DNA of 36,412 nt. Origin: Bacteroidales bacterium (GTDB taxonomy: Bacteria; Bacteroidota; Bacteroidia; Bacteroidales; UBA7960). The translations under genes and the position numbers were made by a program. The stretch covers positions 1 through 36,412 of the forward strand of contig JAAYLH010000026.1 in assembly GCA_012521995.1 (NCBI GenBank). The letters run 5' to 3'. Of the stretch, positions 9,426 to 19,595 are shown one piece after another. Within the stretch, counting starts at the first letter, position 1. Each line of letters begins with the position of its first letter. The notes under the pieces are model-generated. The model searched no databases and was not told the origin of the DNA. It worked only from the letters and a program-made list of their open reading frames with translations.

Positions 9426-9785
9426 ATGGCAACAAATAAGAAACTAAATAGAAGGACGAAGATAAAATACCGTATCCGGAAGAAAGTGCAAGGCACGTCC
9501 GATCGTCCCCGTTTAACGGTATTCCGTAGTAATAAGGGCATTTATGCCCAGGTGATCAATGACCTGGAAGGCCGTACCCTGGTATCCGCTTCTTCGGTAT
9601 CGAAGGAACTGGCCGATAAGAAAATTACCAAGAGCGAAATGGCCAAGGAAGTGGGCAAGCTGCTCGCAGGCAAAGCTGTTGAAGCTGGTATTGAAAAGGT
9701 AGTTTTCGACCGTAATGGTTATCTGTATCACGGAAGAGTTAAATCATTGGCAGAAGGCGCCCGTGAAGGCGGCTTAAAATTCTAA
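9426..9785 (+). CDS. rplR: 50S ribosomal protein uL18
   Basis: uL18 binds 5S rRNA with uL5 in the central protuberance. It has 119 residues from the ATG at 9426 ([20 protein letters not shown]). The frame extends upstream into rplF but without family similarity. The core has [20 protein letters not shown], and the protein ends with [20 protein letters not shown], the conserved C-terminal motif. Confidence 0.97.
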   Translation: MATNKKLNRRTKIKYRIRKKVQGTSDRPRLTVFRSNKGIYAQVINDLEGRTLVSASSVSKELADKKITKSEMAKEVGKLLAGKAVEAGIEKVVFDRNGYLYHGRVKSLAEGAREGGLKF

Positions 9786-9789
9786 GAAC

Positions 9790-10308
9790 ATGACAAACGC
9801 GAATATCAAGAAAGTAAAGTCAAGCGAGATTGAATTTAAAGACCGGCTGGTAAGCATTCAGCGGGTTACTAAGGTTACCAAGGGTGGCCGTACCTTCAGT
9901 TTTTCTGCTATTGTTGTTGTTGGAAACGAGAACGGCGTGGTAGGTTACGGGCTGGGAAAAGCCAAGGAAGTAACCACTGCAATCAGCAAGGGAATTGATG
10001 ATGCCAAGAAGCATTTGATCAAAGTTCCCGTACACAAAGGTACCATTCCACACACCCAGGAGGGTAAATACAGCGGCGCCCGCGTTCTGATCAAGCCTGC
10101 TTCCCACGGTACCGGTGTTATTGCCGGTGGTGCTATGCGCGCCGTTTTGGAAAGCGTTGGCGTGACCGACGTCTTAGCCAAGTCAAAAGGCTCGTCCAAC
10201 CCCCACAGCGTGGTGAAAGCTACAATCGACGCCCTGACTAAACTCAGGGATCCTTTTATGGTTGCCCAGCAGCGTGGTATTGAGGTCGACAAGGTTTTTA
10301 ATGGTTAA
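9790..10308 (+). CDS. rpsE: 30S ribosomal protein uS5
   Basis: uS5 controls decoding accuracy together with uS4 and contains the spectinomycin-resistance loop. It has 172 residues. The double-stranded RNA-binding-type domain carries [20 protein letters not shown] near residue 25, and the second domain has [19 protein letters not shown]. It begins four bases after rplR. A stable hairpin follows before rpmD. Confidence 0.98.
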   Translation: MTNANIKKVKSSEIEFKDRLVSIQRVTKVTKGGRTFSFSAIVVVGNENGVVGYGLGKAKEVTTAISKGIDDAKKHLIKVPVHKGTIPHTQEGKYSGARVLIKPASHGTGVIAGGAMRAVLESVGVTDVLAKSKGSSNPHSVVKATIDALTKLRDPFMVAQQRGIEVDKVFNG

Positions 10309-10312
10309 AAAC

Positions 10313-10341
10313 CTGCCCGGGCTTCTGTTGAAACCCGGCAG
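10313..10341 (+). promoter_or_regulatory. Hairpin between rpsE and rpmD
   Basis: CTGCC (10313-10317) pairs with GGCAG (10337-10341). The stem continues with GGG (10319-10321) on CCC (10334-10336) past one bulged C. No T-run follows, so it should not end transcription. It lies in a 65-base spacer and may mark RNA processing or pausing inside the operon. Confidence 0.4.
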
Positions 10342-10373
10342 CAATTAATTTCTTATCTGAAAAATACAGAACA

Positions 10374-10559
10374 ATGAAGAAATACAAAATAGTTCAGGTG
10401 AAAAGCGGCATCGGCCGACCCGAACGTCAGAAAAGAACGTTGATCGCCCTTGGATTGCGCAAGCTTAACCGTCCCGTTATTGTGGAAGGCAGCCCGCAGG
10501 TGGAAGGGATGATCAATGCCGTGAAGCACTTGCTCCATGTGGAAGAAGTGACTGAATAA
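10374..10559 (+). CDS. rpmD: 50S ribosomal protein uL30
   Basis: uL30 is a small 50S protein missing from some bacteria. It has 61 residues. It begins [20 protein letters not shown], and the middle [20 protein letters not shown] is typical; the C-terminal helix is [13 protein letters not shown]. It lies between rpsE and rplO as in most bacteria. The start is preceded by an AT-rich stretch and no SD sequence. Confidence 0.96.
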   Translation: MKKYKIVQVKSGIGRPERQKRTLIALGLRKLNRPVIVEGSPQVEGMINAVKHLLHVEEVTE

Positions 10560-10596
10560 TTTGATATTGTCAATAATCTTTAATGCACACAATACA

Positions 10597-11043
10597 ATGG
10601 ATTTAAGCAATCTTAAACCAGCAAAAGGCTCCGTAAAAACCAGGAAACGCATCGGTCGCGGTGAAGGATCAGGCAAAGGAGGGACTTCTACAAGGGGTCA
10701 CAAAGGCGCCCAATCACGTTCGGGGTATAGCCGTAAGGCTGGCTTCGAGGGTGGTCAAATGCCCATGGCACGTCGCCTCCCCAAATTTGGTTTCAGAAAC
10801 CCCAATCGCGTTGAGTACGCCGGTATCAACCTGGACGTGATCCAGAAACTGGCGGATGAAAAAGGCCTTGAACAAATTGATATTAACGTAATGTTGGATA
10901 ACGGCCTTGTTTCAAAGAAAGACCTGGTGAAAATACTGGGACGCGGTAAACTCACTTCCAAAGTGGAGGTTACTGCCCATGCTTTTTCGGCTACTGCCGT
11001 AAAAGCTATTGAAGCCAATGGAGGAAAAGTTAACAAGATTTAA
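10597..11043 (+). CDS. rplO: 50S ribosomal protein uL15
   Basis: uL15 is a late-assembly 50S protein with a long, basic, rRNA-embedded N-terminus. It has 148 residues from the ATG at 10597 ([12 protein letters not shown]). A TTG at 10561 would add 12 residues without family support. The signature [20 protein letters not shown] is near residue 22, followed by [18 protein letters not shown]. secY follows after nine bases. Confidence 0.97.
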   Translation: MDLSNLKPAKGSVKTRKRIGRGEGSGKGGTSTRGHKGAQSRSGYSRKAGFEGGQMPMARRLPKFGFRNPNRVEYAGINLDVIQKLADEKGLEQIDINVMLDNGLVSKKDLVKILGRGKLTSKVEVTAHAFSATAVKAIEANGGKVNKI

Positions 11044-11052
11044 ACCTGCGTA

Positions 11053-12405
11053 ATGAAACGATTTATCCAAACGCTGAAGAATATTTATCGGATCGAGGAC
11101 CTGCGTATCCGCATTATAAATACCCTGGGATTCTTACTCATTTATCGCCTAGGTTCCTTTATTGTGCTGCCAGGGGTTGATCCGGCCCAGCTGGATGCCC
11201 TTCAAGCCCAGACCCAGGAAGGTATCCTGGGCCTGCTGAATATGTTCTCGGGAGGCGCATTCTCAAATGCATCCATTTTTGCCCTTGGGATCATGCCTTA
11301 CATTAGTGCCTCCATCGTTATTCAGCTCCTTGGCATTGCAGTTCCTTATTTCCAGCGCCTGCAAAAAGAAGGCGAAAGCGGCCGCAAAAAGATCAATCAA
11401 ATCACCAGGTATCTTACTGTACTTATCACAGGTGCCCAAGCTCCTGCCTATCTGGCAAATCTTATTTCACAGCTTCCGCCCCAGGCTATCTCTCCCTTTG
11501 ATCCTGCAGCCACTTCACCCTCTACATTCTTCATGATCTCCTCGGTGATTATCCTCATCGCAGGGACCATGTTTGTGATGTGGCTTGGTGAGAAGATTAC
11601 TGATAAAGGGATTGGAAATGGGATTTCGCTTATCATTATGATTGGTATCATTGCCCGTCTGCCCTTTGCCCTCTTTGGAGAATTGGTGGCAAGGGCTACT
11701 GAAGGCGGTGGTCTTGTTGTGTTCCTGATTGAAATAGTGATCCTGATGGCCGTTGTGGTCCTCAGTATCCTATTGGTACAGGGCACCCGAAGGATCCCTG
11801 TGCAGTTCGCCAAACGGGTTGTTGGCAATAAGCAGTATGGCGGCGTGCGTCAGTACATCCCCCTGAAGGTTAATGCTGCCGGTGTTATGCCTATTATCTT
11901 TGCACAGGCCATTATGTTCATTCCCATTACCCTTGCGGGCTTCTCTGAATCTCTTGGAGGCTTTGCTGCCACCATGTCGAACTTCTATGGGTTCTGGTAC
12001 AACTTTACCTTCGCCATCCTGATCATCCTGTTTACTTATTTCTATACCGCCATTACGGTGAACCCGAATCAAATGGCTGAAGATATGAAAAAGAATGGTG
12101 GTTTTATCCCGGGGGTTAAACCTGGTAAAAAGACCGCTGAATTCATCGACAATGTGATGTCGAAAATAACTCTACCCGGCTCGTTGTTCCTTGCTTTTGT
12201 GGCTATTATGCCTGCCTTGGTTGGTATGATGGGCGTTACTGCGCAATTTGCTCAGTTCTTTGGCGGAACCTCTCTGCTGATTATGGTAGGGGTTGTTCTG
12301 GATACATTGCAACAGATTGAGAGTCATCTTTTAATGCGTCATTATGATGGGCTTACCAAATCCGGTAGGATCAAGGGACGTTCATCTATGGGAATGACAG
12401 GCTAA
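11053..12405 (+). CDS. secY: Sec translocon channel subunit SecY
   Basis: SecY forms the protein-conducting channel of the inner membrane for secretion and membrane insertion. It has 450 residues and the expected ten hydrophobic segments. Family signatures are visible: MFSGGAFSNASIFALGIMPY near residue 64, with the plug region following it, KGIGNGISLIIM near residue 185, and the cytoplasmic loop RRIPVQFAKRVVG near residue 245. It sits in the usual place after rplO. map follows 11 bases after the stop; adk, which lies here in E. coli relatives' maps or in Gram-positives, is absent. Confidence 0.98.
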   Translation: MKRFIQTLKNIYRIEDLRIRIINTLGFLLIYRLGSFIVLPGVDPAQLDALQAQTQEGILGLLNMFSGGAFSNASIFALGIMPYISASIVIQLLGIAVPYFQRLQKEGESGRKKINQITRYLTVLITGAQAPAYLANLISQLPPQAISPFDPAATSPSTFFMISSVIILIAGTMFVMWLGEKITDKGIGNGISLIIMIGIIARLPFALFGELVARATEGGGLVVFLIEIVILMAVVVLSILLVQGTRRIPVQFAKRVVGNKQYGGVRQYIPLKVNAAGVMPIIFAQAIMFIPITLAGFSESLGGFAATMSNFYGFWYNFTFAILIILFTYFYTAITVNPNQMAEDMKKNGGFIPGVKPGKKTAEFIDNVMSKITLPGSLFLAFVAIMPALVGMMGVTAQFAQFFGGTSLLIMVGVVLDTLQQIESHLLMRHYDGLTKSGRIKGRSSMGMTG

Positions 12406-12416
12406 TCGTAAGGGTA

Positions 12417-13217
12417 ATGATCCATTACAAGACCAACGAAGAAATTGAATTAATTAGGGAAAGTTCTTTGCTTGTTGCTAAAACGCTGGCAGAGGTTGCC
12501 CGGCTCATAAAGCCCGGCATCACCACCCAGCGCCTCGATCAGATGGCTGAGGAATTTATTCGCGACCATCAGGCTTCTCCGGGATTCAAAGGTTACAACG
12601 GGTTTCCGTTTACGCTTTGCATTTCTCCCAACGAAGTCGTCGTACATGGATTTCCTTCCAAAAGAGAATTGAAGGAAGGAGAAATTCTCTCAGTCGATTG
12701 TGGCGTGCTTAAGAACGGGTATTATGGTGACTCTGCTTATACATTTGCCATTGGCGAGATCAGTGAATCACTCAAGCGGCTGTTAAAGGTTACACACTCC
12801 GGTCTTTATCTTGGAATAGAGCAGGCAGTTGAAGGTAACACTTTGGGTGATGTGTCCTGGGCCATTCAGCAGCATGCTGAACAGGCAGGGTTCTCTGTCG
12901 TTCGCGAACTGGTAGGCCACGGAGTAGGCCGCCATCTGCATGAAGCTCCCGAAGTCCCCAATTACGGGGCCAAAGGAAAAGGGCTGAAATTCAAAGAGGG
13001 CTTGGTCATTGCTATCGAGCCAATGATCAATATGGGTCAGCGATTTGTTGTACAGGAACGTGATGGCTGGACCATCAGGACCTCCGACCGCAAACCATCA
13101 GCCCATTTTGAACATACAATTGCCGTCAGGCAAGGCAAAGCAGATGTGTTATCATCGTTTCAGTACATTGAAGAAGCTTTAATGGAAAACCAAAATAATT
13201 CAATCATTATTCGGTAA
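12417..13217 (+). CDS. map: Methionine aminopeptidase, type I
   Basis: This enzyme removes the N-terminal methionine from nascent proteins after deformylation. It has 266 residues. All five metal ligands are visible in family context: D94 (SVDCGV), D105 (GDSAYTF), H168 (GHGVGRHLHE), E201 (IEPM) and E232 (HFEHT). The substrate-binding histidine H77 (VVHGFP) is also present. No N-terminal SH3-like extension is seen, so it is the bacterial type Ia. It sits between secY and infA, as commonly found in Bacteroidota and Firmicutes. Confidence 0.97.
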   Translation: MIHYKTNEEIELIRESSLLVAKTLAEVARLIKPGITTQRLDQMAEEFIRDHQASPGFKGYNGFPFTLCISPNEVVVHGFPSKRELKEGEILSVDCGVLKNGYYGDSAYTFAIGEISESLKRLLKVTHSGLYLGIEQAVEGNTLGDVSWAIQQHAEQAGFSVVRELVGHGVGRHLHEAPEVPNYGAKGKGLKFKEGLVIAIEPMINMGQRFVVQERDGWTIRTSDRKPSAHFEHTIAVRQGKADVLSSFQYIEEALMENQNNSIIIR

Positions 13218-13223
13218 GATAAT

Positions 13224-13442
13224 ATGGCAAAACAGTCATCAATACAACAAGACGGCGTGGTTATAGAATCACTAGGCAACGCTATGTTCCGGGTCGAACT
13301 CGAGAACGGTCATGTCATCACCGCGCACATTTCGGGCAAGATGCGGATGCACTACATCAAAATCCTGCCAGGAGACAAGGTGAAAGTTGAAATGTCGCCC
13401 TATGATCTTACTAAAGGTCGGATTACATTTAGGTACAAGTAA
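13224..13442 (+). CDS. infA: Translation initiation factor IF-1
   Basis: IF-1 is a single OB-fold protein that blocks the A site during initiation. It has 72 residues, the normal length. It begins [20 protein letters not shown] and continues [20 protein letters not shown] with [20 protein letters not shown], all conserved. The start lies six bases after map, and the stop is 32 bases before rpmJ. Confidence 0.98.
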   Translation: MAKQSSIQQDGVVIESLGNAMFRVELENGHVITAHISGKMRMHYIKILPGDKVKVEMSPYDLTKGRITFRYK

Positions 13443-13474
13443 GAGGTTTTACAACACACACAAAACACCGTAAA

Positions 13475-13591
13475 ATGAAAGTCAGAGTGTCGGTTAAGAA
13501 AAGAAGCCCTGAGTGCAAAATCGTTCGCAGGAAAGGGAAGATTTACGTCATTAACAAGAAGAATCCCAAGTACAAACAGCGTCAGGGATAA
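13475..13591 (+). CDS. rpmJ: 50S ribosomal protein bL36, zinc-free form
   Basis: This is a 38-residue gene read directly from the sequence. It begins [20 protein letters not shown] and ends NPKYKQRQG. bL36 binds 23S rRNA at the base of the L7/L12 stalk. Classical bL36 binds zinc with three cysteines and one histidine. Here only one cysteine remains (C14), and the histidine position reads tyrosine (KYKQRQG), so zinc cannot be bound in the usual way. It lies between infA and rpsM, the standard place. Confidence 0.96.
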   Translation: MKVRVSVKKRSPECKIVRRKGKIYVINKKNPKYKQRQG

Positions 13592-13620
13592 TAGTTCGAA
13601 ATTTAACAAGGTAAAAACAT

Positions 13621-13998
13621 ATGGCACGTATAGCTGGAGTTGACATTCCGAGAAATAAAAGAGGCGTTGTTGCCCTTACCTACATTTTTGGTATTGGCCA
13701 GAGCACCGCTGCCCTGATCCTTGATGAAGCCGGAGTTGACCAATCAATAAAGGTTGAACAATGGAACGATGACCAGGTGACTGCAATTCGAAATATCATC
13801 AATGAGAAGTATAAGGTTGAGGGTTCATTGCGCTCTGAAGTACAGATGAACATCAAGCGATTGATGGACATTGGCTGCTATCGCGGGATTCGCCACCGTA
13901 TCGGACTTCCGCTCAGGGGGCAGAAAACCAAGAACAATGCCCGTACCCGTAAAGGGAAGAAAAAGACTGTTGCCAACAAGAAGAAGGCAACCAAATAA
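13621..13998 (+). CDS. rpsM: 30S ribosomal protein uS13
   Basis: uS13 is in the 30S head and contacts the P-site tRNA and uL5. It has 125 residues. It begins [20 protein letters not shown], and the helix-two-turn-helix core carries [10 protein letters not shown]. The C-terminal part has [20 protein letters not shown], followed by a lysine-rich tail. It opens the alpha cluster, 29 bases after rpmJ. Confidence 0.98.
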   Translation: MARIAGVDIPRNKRGVVALTYIFGIGQSTAALILDEAGVDQSIKVEQWNDDQVTAIRNIINEKYKVEGSLRSEVQMNIKRLMDIGCYRGIRHRIGLPLRGQKTKNNARTRKGKKKTVANKKKATK

Positions 13999-14016
13999 TC
14001 CTTAAATTTTTGAAGT

Positions 14017-14033
14017 GGGTACTTCTGGTGCCC
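14017..14033 (+). promoter_or_regulatory. Hairpin between rpsM and rpsK
   Basis: GGGTAC (14017-14022) can pair with GTGCCC (14028-14033), with one G-U pair, around a five-base loop. An alternative hairpin GAAGT/ACTTC (14012-14016 with 14021-14025) uses some of the same bases, so the two exclude each other. The 64-base spacer has no T-run. The function is unknown. Confidence 0.3.
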
Positions 14034-14062
14034 CTTGATCAGAGCAAAAACAGAATTTTACA

Positions 14063-14461
14063 ATGGCAAAAACAACCAAAGGCGCAAGAAGCGCTAAAAA
14101 AAGAGTTGTAAAGGTTGAGCCTCAGGGACAGGCTCACATTTTCGCTTCTTTTAACAATATCATCGTAACGCTCACCAACCAGAACGGACAGGTGATCTCC
14201 TGGGCTTCTGCCGGTAAGATGGGATTCAGGGGTTCGAAAAAGAACACCCCCTATGCTGGTCAGATGGCTGCCGGCGATGCTGCAAAAGTAGCATACGACC
14301 TTGGCCTTCGCAAAGTGAAGGTGTTCGTCAAAGGACCCGGCTCAGGCCGTGAATCCGCTATTCGTACCCTCCACGCTTCAGGCATTGAGGTGGTGGAGAT
14401 CATGGATGTGACCCCGCTGCCCCATAATGGCTGCCGCCCCCCCAAAAGAAGGAGAGTTTAA
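14063..14461 (+). CDS. rpsK: 30S ribosomal protein uS11
   Basis: uS11 lies on the 30S platform near the mRNA exit. It has 132 residues. It carries [20 protein letters not shown] near residue 25, [19 protein letters not shown] in the middle, and ends with [18 protein letters not shown], an unmistakable family C-terminus. It lies between rpsM and rpsD as in other bacteria. Confidence 0.98.
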   Translation: MAKTTKGARSAKKRVVKVEPQGQAHIFASFNNIIVTLTNQNGQVISWASAGKMGFRGSKKNTPYAGQMAAGDAAKVAYDLGLRKVKVFVKGPGSGRESAIRTLHASGIEVVEIMDVTPLPHNGCRPPKRRRV

Positions 14462-14499
14462 GCGTTTGTATTTGTTTTTGAAAAAAAGAATCATAACCC

Positions 14500-15105
14500 A
14501 TGGCAAGATATTTAGGCCCTAAATCAAAAATAGCCCGCAAGTTTGGTGAACCCATCTTTGGCGCTGACAAGGCGTTCGAAAAAAAGAAGTACCCCCCTGG
14601 ACAACATGGCCAGACCAAGAAGCGTAAGAAAATGTCGGAATATGGCATTCAGCTCCTTGAAAAACAAAAAGCCAAGTACACCTACGGACTGCTCGAACGC
14701 CAGTTTGCAAATACCTTCGAAAAAGCCGTTCGAATGAGAGGCATTACCGGTGAAAACCTGCTTGGTTTGCTTGAGTCGCGCCTTGATAACGTGGTGTATC
14801 GCTTTGGTATTGCACCTACTCGCCGCGCTGCCCGTCAGCTGGTAGGCCACCGTCACATCACCGTCAACGGCGAAGTGACAAACATCCCTTCCTTCATCGT
14901 AAAGCCTGGTGACATCATCGGCGTTCGTGAAAAGTCAAAAAGCCTTGAAGTTATTGGTGACTCCCTGGCAGCCAGGCCCTCCAGCTACTCTTGGCTCGAA
15001 TGGGATAACGAACACATGCATGGTAAATTCCTGAACATCCCCGAACGGGAAGCCATCCCTGAGAATATCAAGGAGCAGCTCATCGTGGAACTTTACTCCA
15101 AGTAG
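14500..15105 (+). CDS. rpsD: 30S ribosomal protein uS4, zinc-free form
   Basis: uS4 is a primary 16S rRNA-binding protein that nucleates 30S assembly and helps mRNA unwinding. It has 201 residues. It begins [20 protein letters not shown], and PPGQHGQ lies near residue 33. The S4 RNA-binding domain has [20 protein letters not shown] and [11 protein letters not shown]. No cysteine occurs anywhere, so the N-terminal zinc knuckle of some uS4 proteins is absent. It is followed by rpoA after 36 bases. Confidence 0.98.
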   Translation: MARYLGPKSKIARKFGEPIFGADKAFEKKKYPPGQHGQTKKRKKMSEYGIQLLEKQKAKYTYGLLERQFANTFEKAVRMRGITGENLLGLLESRLDNVVYRFGIAPTRRAARQLVGHRHITVNGEVTNIPSFIVKPGDIIGVREKSKSLEVIGDSLAARPSSYSWLEWDNEHMHGKFLNIPEREAIPENIKEQLIVELYSK

Positions 15106-15141
15106 TGATCAGTATCTTTTTCAAATTTAAAACCAACAATA

Positions 15142-16134
15142 ATGGCCATTATAGCTTTTCAAAAACCGGATAAAGTGATCATGCTCGAATCGAACGATCG
15201 GTTCGGCAAGTTCGAATTCCGTCCGCTGGAACCCGGGTATGGTATTACCATCGGCAATGCCCTCAGGAGAATCCTGCTCTCATCGCTGGAAGGGTTTGCC
15301 ATTTCTTCGGTCAGAATTGAAGGTGTCGATCACGAATTTTCGACCATCAAAGGCGTGGTGGAAGATGTCACCGAGATTATCCTTAACCTCAAGCAAATCC
15401 GGTTTAAAAGGCAAGTGGAAGAAGTGGAAAGCGAAAAGTTCTCCATCACAATCACTGGCCAGGATGTGCTTACAGCTGGTGACCTCAACGCTTCCCTCTC
15501 CAATTTCCAGGTGCTCAACCCCGAAGTGGTAATCTGCAAAATGGAATCCAGCGTTAATCTGACAATGGAATTTACCATTGAAAAGGGCCGTGGTTATGTT
15601 TCTGCAGAAGATAACAAACCACTGAACCCTGTTATCGGTACCATTGCCGTTGACTCCATCTTCACTCCAATCAAAAACGTGAAGTTTGTTGTGGAGGACT
15701 ACCGCGTGGAACAAAAAACCGACTACGAAAAACTGGTCCTGGAGATCTCTACTGATGGTTCCATTAACCCCAAGGAAGCCCTGAAAGAAGCTGCCAAGAT
15801 TCTGATCGTTCATTTCATGCTGTTCTCTGACGAAAAAATCACCCTCGACACTGAGGAAAAAGCAGCCAGCGAAGAGTTTGATGAGACTTCACTCCATATG
15901 CGCCAGTTGCTAAAGACCAAACTGGTCGATATGGACCTTTCGGTCAGGGCACTCAATTGCCTCAAGGCTGCTGACGTGGAAACCCTTGCCGACCTGGTAG
16001 TGCTTAATAAGCACGACCTGCTGAAGTTTCGCAACTTCGGTAAGAAATCACTCACTGAGCTGGAAGAACTGATCAAGTCAAAGAACCTCAGCTTTGGAAT
16101 GAACCTCGCGAAATATAAATTAGACAAGGAATAA
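15142..16134 (+). CDS. rpoA: RNA polymerase alpha subunit
   Basis: The alpha subunit dimerises to nucleate RNA polymerase and contacts UP elements and activators through its C-terminal domain. It has 330 residues. The N-terminal domain (about 1-230) holds [20 protein letters not shown] and [15 protein letters not shown] linker with many charged residues leads to the C-terminal domain (about 255-320), which has [17 protein letters not shown] and [14 protein letters not shown]. It sits between rpsD and rplQ, the universal order. Confidence 0.98.
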   Translation: MAIIAFQKPDKVIMLESNDRFGKFEFRPLEPGYGITIGNALRRILLSSLEGFAISSVRIEGVDHEFSTIKGVVEDVTEIILNLKQIRFKRQVEEVESEKFSITITGQDVLTAGDLNASLSNFQVLNPEVVICKMESSVNLTMEFTIEKGRGYVSAEDNKPLNPVIGTIAVDSIFTPIKNVKFVVEDYRVEQKTDYEKLVLEISTDGSINPKEALKEAAKILIVHFMLFSDEKITLDTEEKAASEEFDETSLHMRQLLKTKLVDMDLSVRALNCLKAADVETLADLVVLNKHDLLKFRNFGKKSLTELEELIKSKNLSFGMNLAKYKLDKE

Positions 16135-16139
16135 CAGAA

Positions 16140-16745
16140 ATGAGACACAGAAAGAAAGTCAATCATCTGGGAAGGAAATCTGCACACCGCAAGGCTATGC
16201 TTTCAAACATGGCTGCTTCCCTCATCCTCCATAAGCGCATCAACACCACCGTTCCCAAGGCAAAAGCCCTGAAGGTGTACGTTGAGCCCCTGATCACCAA
16301 GTCGAAGGAAGATACCACGCATTCGCGCAGGGTTGTTTTCAGTTACCTGGAAAACAAACATGCCGTAAGTGAATTATTCCGCGAGGTTGCCCAGAAAGTA
16401 GCCGATCGCCCGGGTGGTTATACTCGTATCCTGAAAACAGGGTTCCGTCAGGGTGATGGCGCTGAGATGTGCATGATCGAGCTGGTTGATTACAACCCCA
16501 ACCTTTTGAGGAAGGCCGATGCCGATCAGAGCAAGAAGACCCGTCGGGCCGGTCGCCGTAAAAAATCCGATGAAGAAATCACTGCAACCAAGAAAGCCCC
16601 TCCCAAAGCTGCCAAGGACGAAAAGCCTGTAGAAGAACCCAAGGCTGAAGAACCCCAGGTAGAAGATGTGAAGGCCGAAGCCAGTGAAGTCCCTGAGGAT
16701 ACTCAGCCCACTGAAGAATATCCCGACGCAGAAACTGAGAAATAA
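16140..16745 (+). CDS. rplQ: 50S ribosomal protein bL17 with acidic C-terminal extension
   Basis: bL17 is a 50S protein near the tunnel exit. The core (about residues 1-125) begins [20 protein letters not shown] and carries [20 protein letters not shown]. The whole protein has 201 residues against about 120-130 in most bacteria. The extra 70 or so residues start lysine- and arginine-rich and become acidic, with repeated EEP and KAE words ([19 protein letters not shown]), and look disordered. Extended bL17 is common in Bacteroidota. It is the last gene before the superoperon terminator. Confidence 0.97.
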   Translation: MRHRKKVNHLGRKSAHRKAMLSNMAASLILHKRINTTVPKAKALKVYVEPLITKSKEDTTHSRRVVFSYLENKHAVSELFREVAQKVADRPGGYTRILKTGFRQGDGAEMCMIELVDYNPNLLRKADADQSKKTRRAGRRKKSDEEITATKKAPPKAAKDEKPVEEPKAEEPQVEDVKAEASEVPEDTQPTEEYPDAETEK

Positions 16746-16772
16746 TCCTTTCCTGCTATCGGAGACCTCATT

Positions 16773-16817
16773 AAAAGGATAAAGCTGGCAAAGCTGCTTT
16801 ATCCTTTTCTTTTTTTG
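16773..16817 (+). terminator. Rho-independent terminator of the ribosomal superoperon
   Basis: A perfect 13-base stem, AAAAGGATAAAGC (16773-16785) with GCTTTATCCTTTT (16796-16808), encloses a ten-base loop and runs into a T-rich tract to 16817. It lies 28 bases after rplQ and before eno, and clearly closes the ribosomal transcript. Confidence 0.9.
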
Positions 16818-16860
16818 AGGTATTCTTTTTTGTATTTTTACATCTTGATCACAAGTTTAA

Positions 16861-18168
<1,308 letters not shown>

Positions 18169-18189
18169 TACCTTTGCAGCTGCCACAGC

Positions 18190-18217
18190 AAAAAGGGGCC
18201 TGAACGGCCCCTTTTTT
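18190..18217 (+). terminator. Rho-independent terminator of eno
   Basis: AAAAGGGGCC (18191-18200) pairs perfectly with GGCCCCTTTT (18206-18215) around the loop TGAAC. A flanking A-T pair and the T-run to 18217 extend it. It lies 21 bases past the eno stop codon. Confidence 0.92.
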
Positions 18218-18253
18218 GGCTGCCTTTGAACCTGTTATCCTTAATCCGATTCC

Positions 18254-19534
18254 GTGAAAAAAAGCCTTCTCGCCCTGCTATTCCTGGCATGCTCTGCTGC
18301 CTCCCTGGCCCGGGATACGCTCACCGTAATGCATTATAACCTGCTGTATTACGGCATCACTACCTCTTTTTGCAACAACCAGAACAACAATGTGGATCTG
18401 AAAGATCAATACCTGTCGAACATTATCGATTTTGTCAGGCCCGATATTTTCACCGTCAATGAGTTGGGACGGGGTCAGGATAATGCAAACAGAATTCTTG
18501 ACAACGTCATGAATGTGGTGGGTAACAATCGATACAGCGCTGCCTCCTACACCAATACGACGAACTCCACAATCGTCAATATGCTGTATTACGATCACAA
18601 TAAGTTCAGCCTTTATTTTGAGGCCGTGGTGGCCAACCTGATGCGCGACATTAATCTCTATACCCTTTATTACAATGATCAGGAGATGCTGGCAGCAGGC
18701 GATACCATTTTCCTGACGGCCATCGTTGCCCACCTGAAGGCAGGCGGCGCTGCTGAGGACCAACAAACCCGTACTGCAGAGGCACAGGCTGTCATGGCCT
18801 ATATCAACGCAAACAATATGAAGGGCAACCTGCTTTTTTTGGGCGATTTTAATATGGGCTCCTCTTTTGAGCAAGCCTTTCAGCACATTACCTATCACCC
18901 CAACGAAGCCATCCGCTTTTACGATCCCATCAACCAACCGGGGCAATGGTACAACAATCCGAACTTTGCTCCTTATCATACCCAGAGCACTCGCTCAGGG
19001 AGCCACGATTGCTTTGTGTCGGGTGGGCTCGACGACCGCTACGACCTGATCCTGGCTTCAAGGGCCGTGATGCAGGGCTATTACGGGCTGCAATACATCG
19101 ACGGCTCCTATAAAGCCCTTGGACAGGATGGCAACCGTTTTAACCAGTCAGTCATTTATCCCGCCAACAACAGTGCGCCCCAGGTGATCATAGAGTCGCT
19201 TTACGGGATGTCCGACCACCTCCCCGTGGTTATGAAAATGAGAACAGACCAGATCACGGCAGGGCAACAACCGCTCCTGGCAAGCATCCCGTCCATACGT
19301 TTCAATAATCCCGCCCGCGAACACCTGAACCTGCAAGCCAGACAGTCTGCCACTGGCCTGGATATAGCCATTTTTTCCCTTACGGGCGAAAAGGTTCGCG
19401 CATGGACCGGGCTTGACCTCATGGCAGGGGAGGGGCAGTCTTTCGAACTTTCAGGCTTGCAGCCGGGGGTTTACTTAATCCGTGCCCTGGGCAAAGACAT
19501 CCTTCCTTTTTCCGCAAAACTGATCAAACAATAA
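18254..19534 (+). CDS. Secreted EEP-fold phosphodiesterase/nuclease with T9SS C-terminal domain
   Basis: It has 426 residues, starting at a GTG. A signal peptide (MKKSLLALLFLACSAASLA) is followed by an endonuclease/exonuclease/phosphatase fold from about 22 to 330. Catalytic residues in family positions are N29 (MHYNL), E70 (TVNE), H160 (AHLKAG), D198 and N200 (LGDFN), D263 and D321-H322 (MSDHLPVV). Residues about 345-426 form a type A T9SS sorting domain, ending GLQPGVYLIRA and a basic tail. The protein should cross the outer membrane and be released or anchored at the surface. The substrate (DNA, RNA, lipid or phosphoester) cannot be told. Confidence 0.88.
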   Translation: MKKSLLALLFLACSAASLARDTLTVMHYNLLYYGITTSFCNNQNNNVDLKDQYLSNIIDFVRPDIFTVNELGRGQDNANRILDNVMNVVGNNRYSAASYTNTTNSTIVNMLYYDHNKFSLYFEAVVANLMRDINLYTLYYNDQEMLAAGDTIFLTAIVAHLKAGGAAEDQQTRTAEAQAVMAYINANNMKGNLLFLGDFNMGSSFEQAFQHITYHPNEAIRFYDPINQPGQWYNNPNFAPYHTQSTRSGSHDCFVSGGLDDRYDLILASRAVMQGYYGLQYIDGSYKALGQDGNRFNQSVIYPANNSAPQVIIESLYGMSDHLPVVMKMRTDQITAGQQPLLASIPSIRFNNPAREHLNLQARQSATGLDIAIFSLTGEKVRAWTGLDLMAGEGQSFELSGLQPGVYLIRALGKDILPFSAKLIKQ

Positions 19535-19547
19535 GCCCTTTTTAGAA

Positions 19548-19557
19548 GGTTCGAACC
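19548..19557. repeat. Ten-base palindrome after the EEP gene
   Basis: GGTTCGAACC is a perfect palindrome 14 bases past the stop codon at 19534. It resembles a tRNA T-loop word, but no tRNA surrounds it. With no loop it cannot act as a terminator. It may be a protein site or chance. Confidence 0.25.
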
Positions 19558-19595
19558 ATTCGATATTTTTTTGCTTTTCTTTCCTCTCTTTCATC

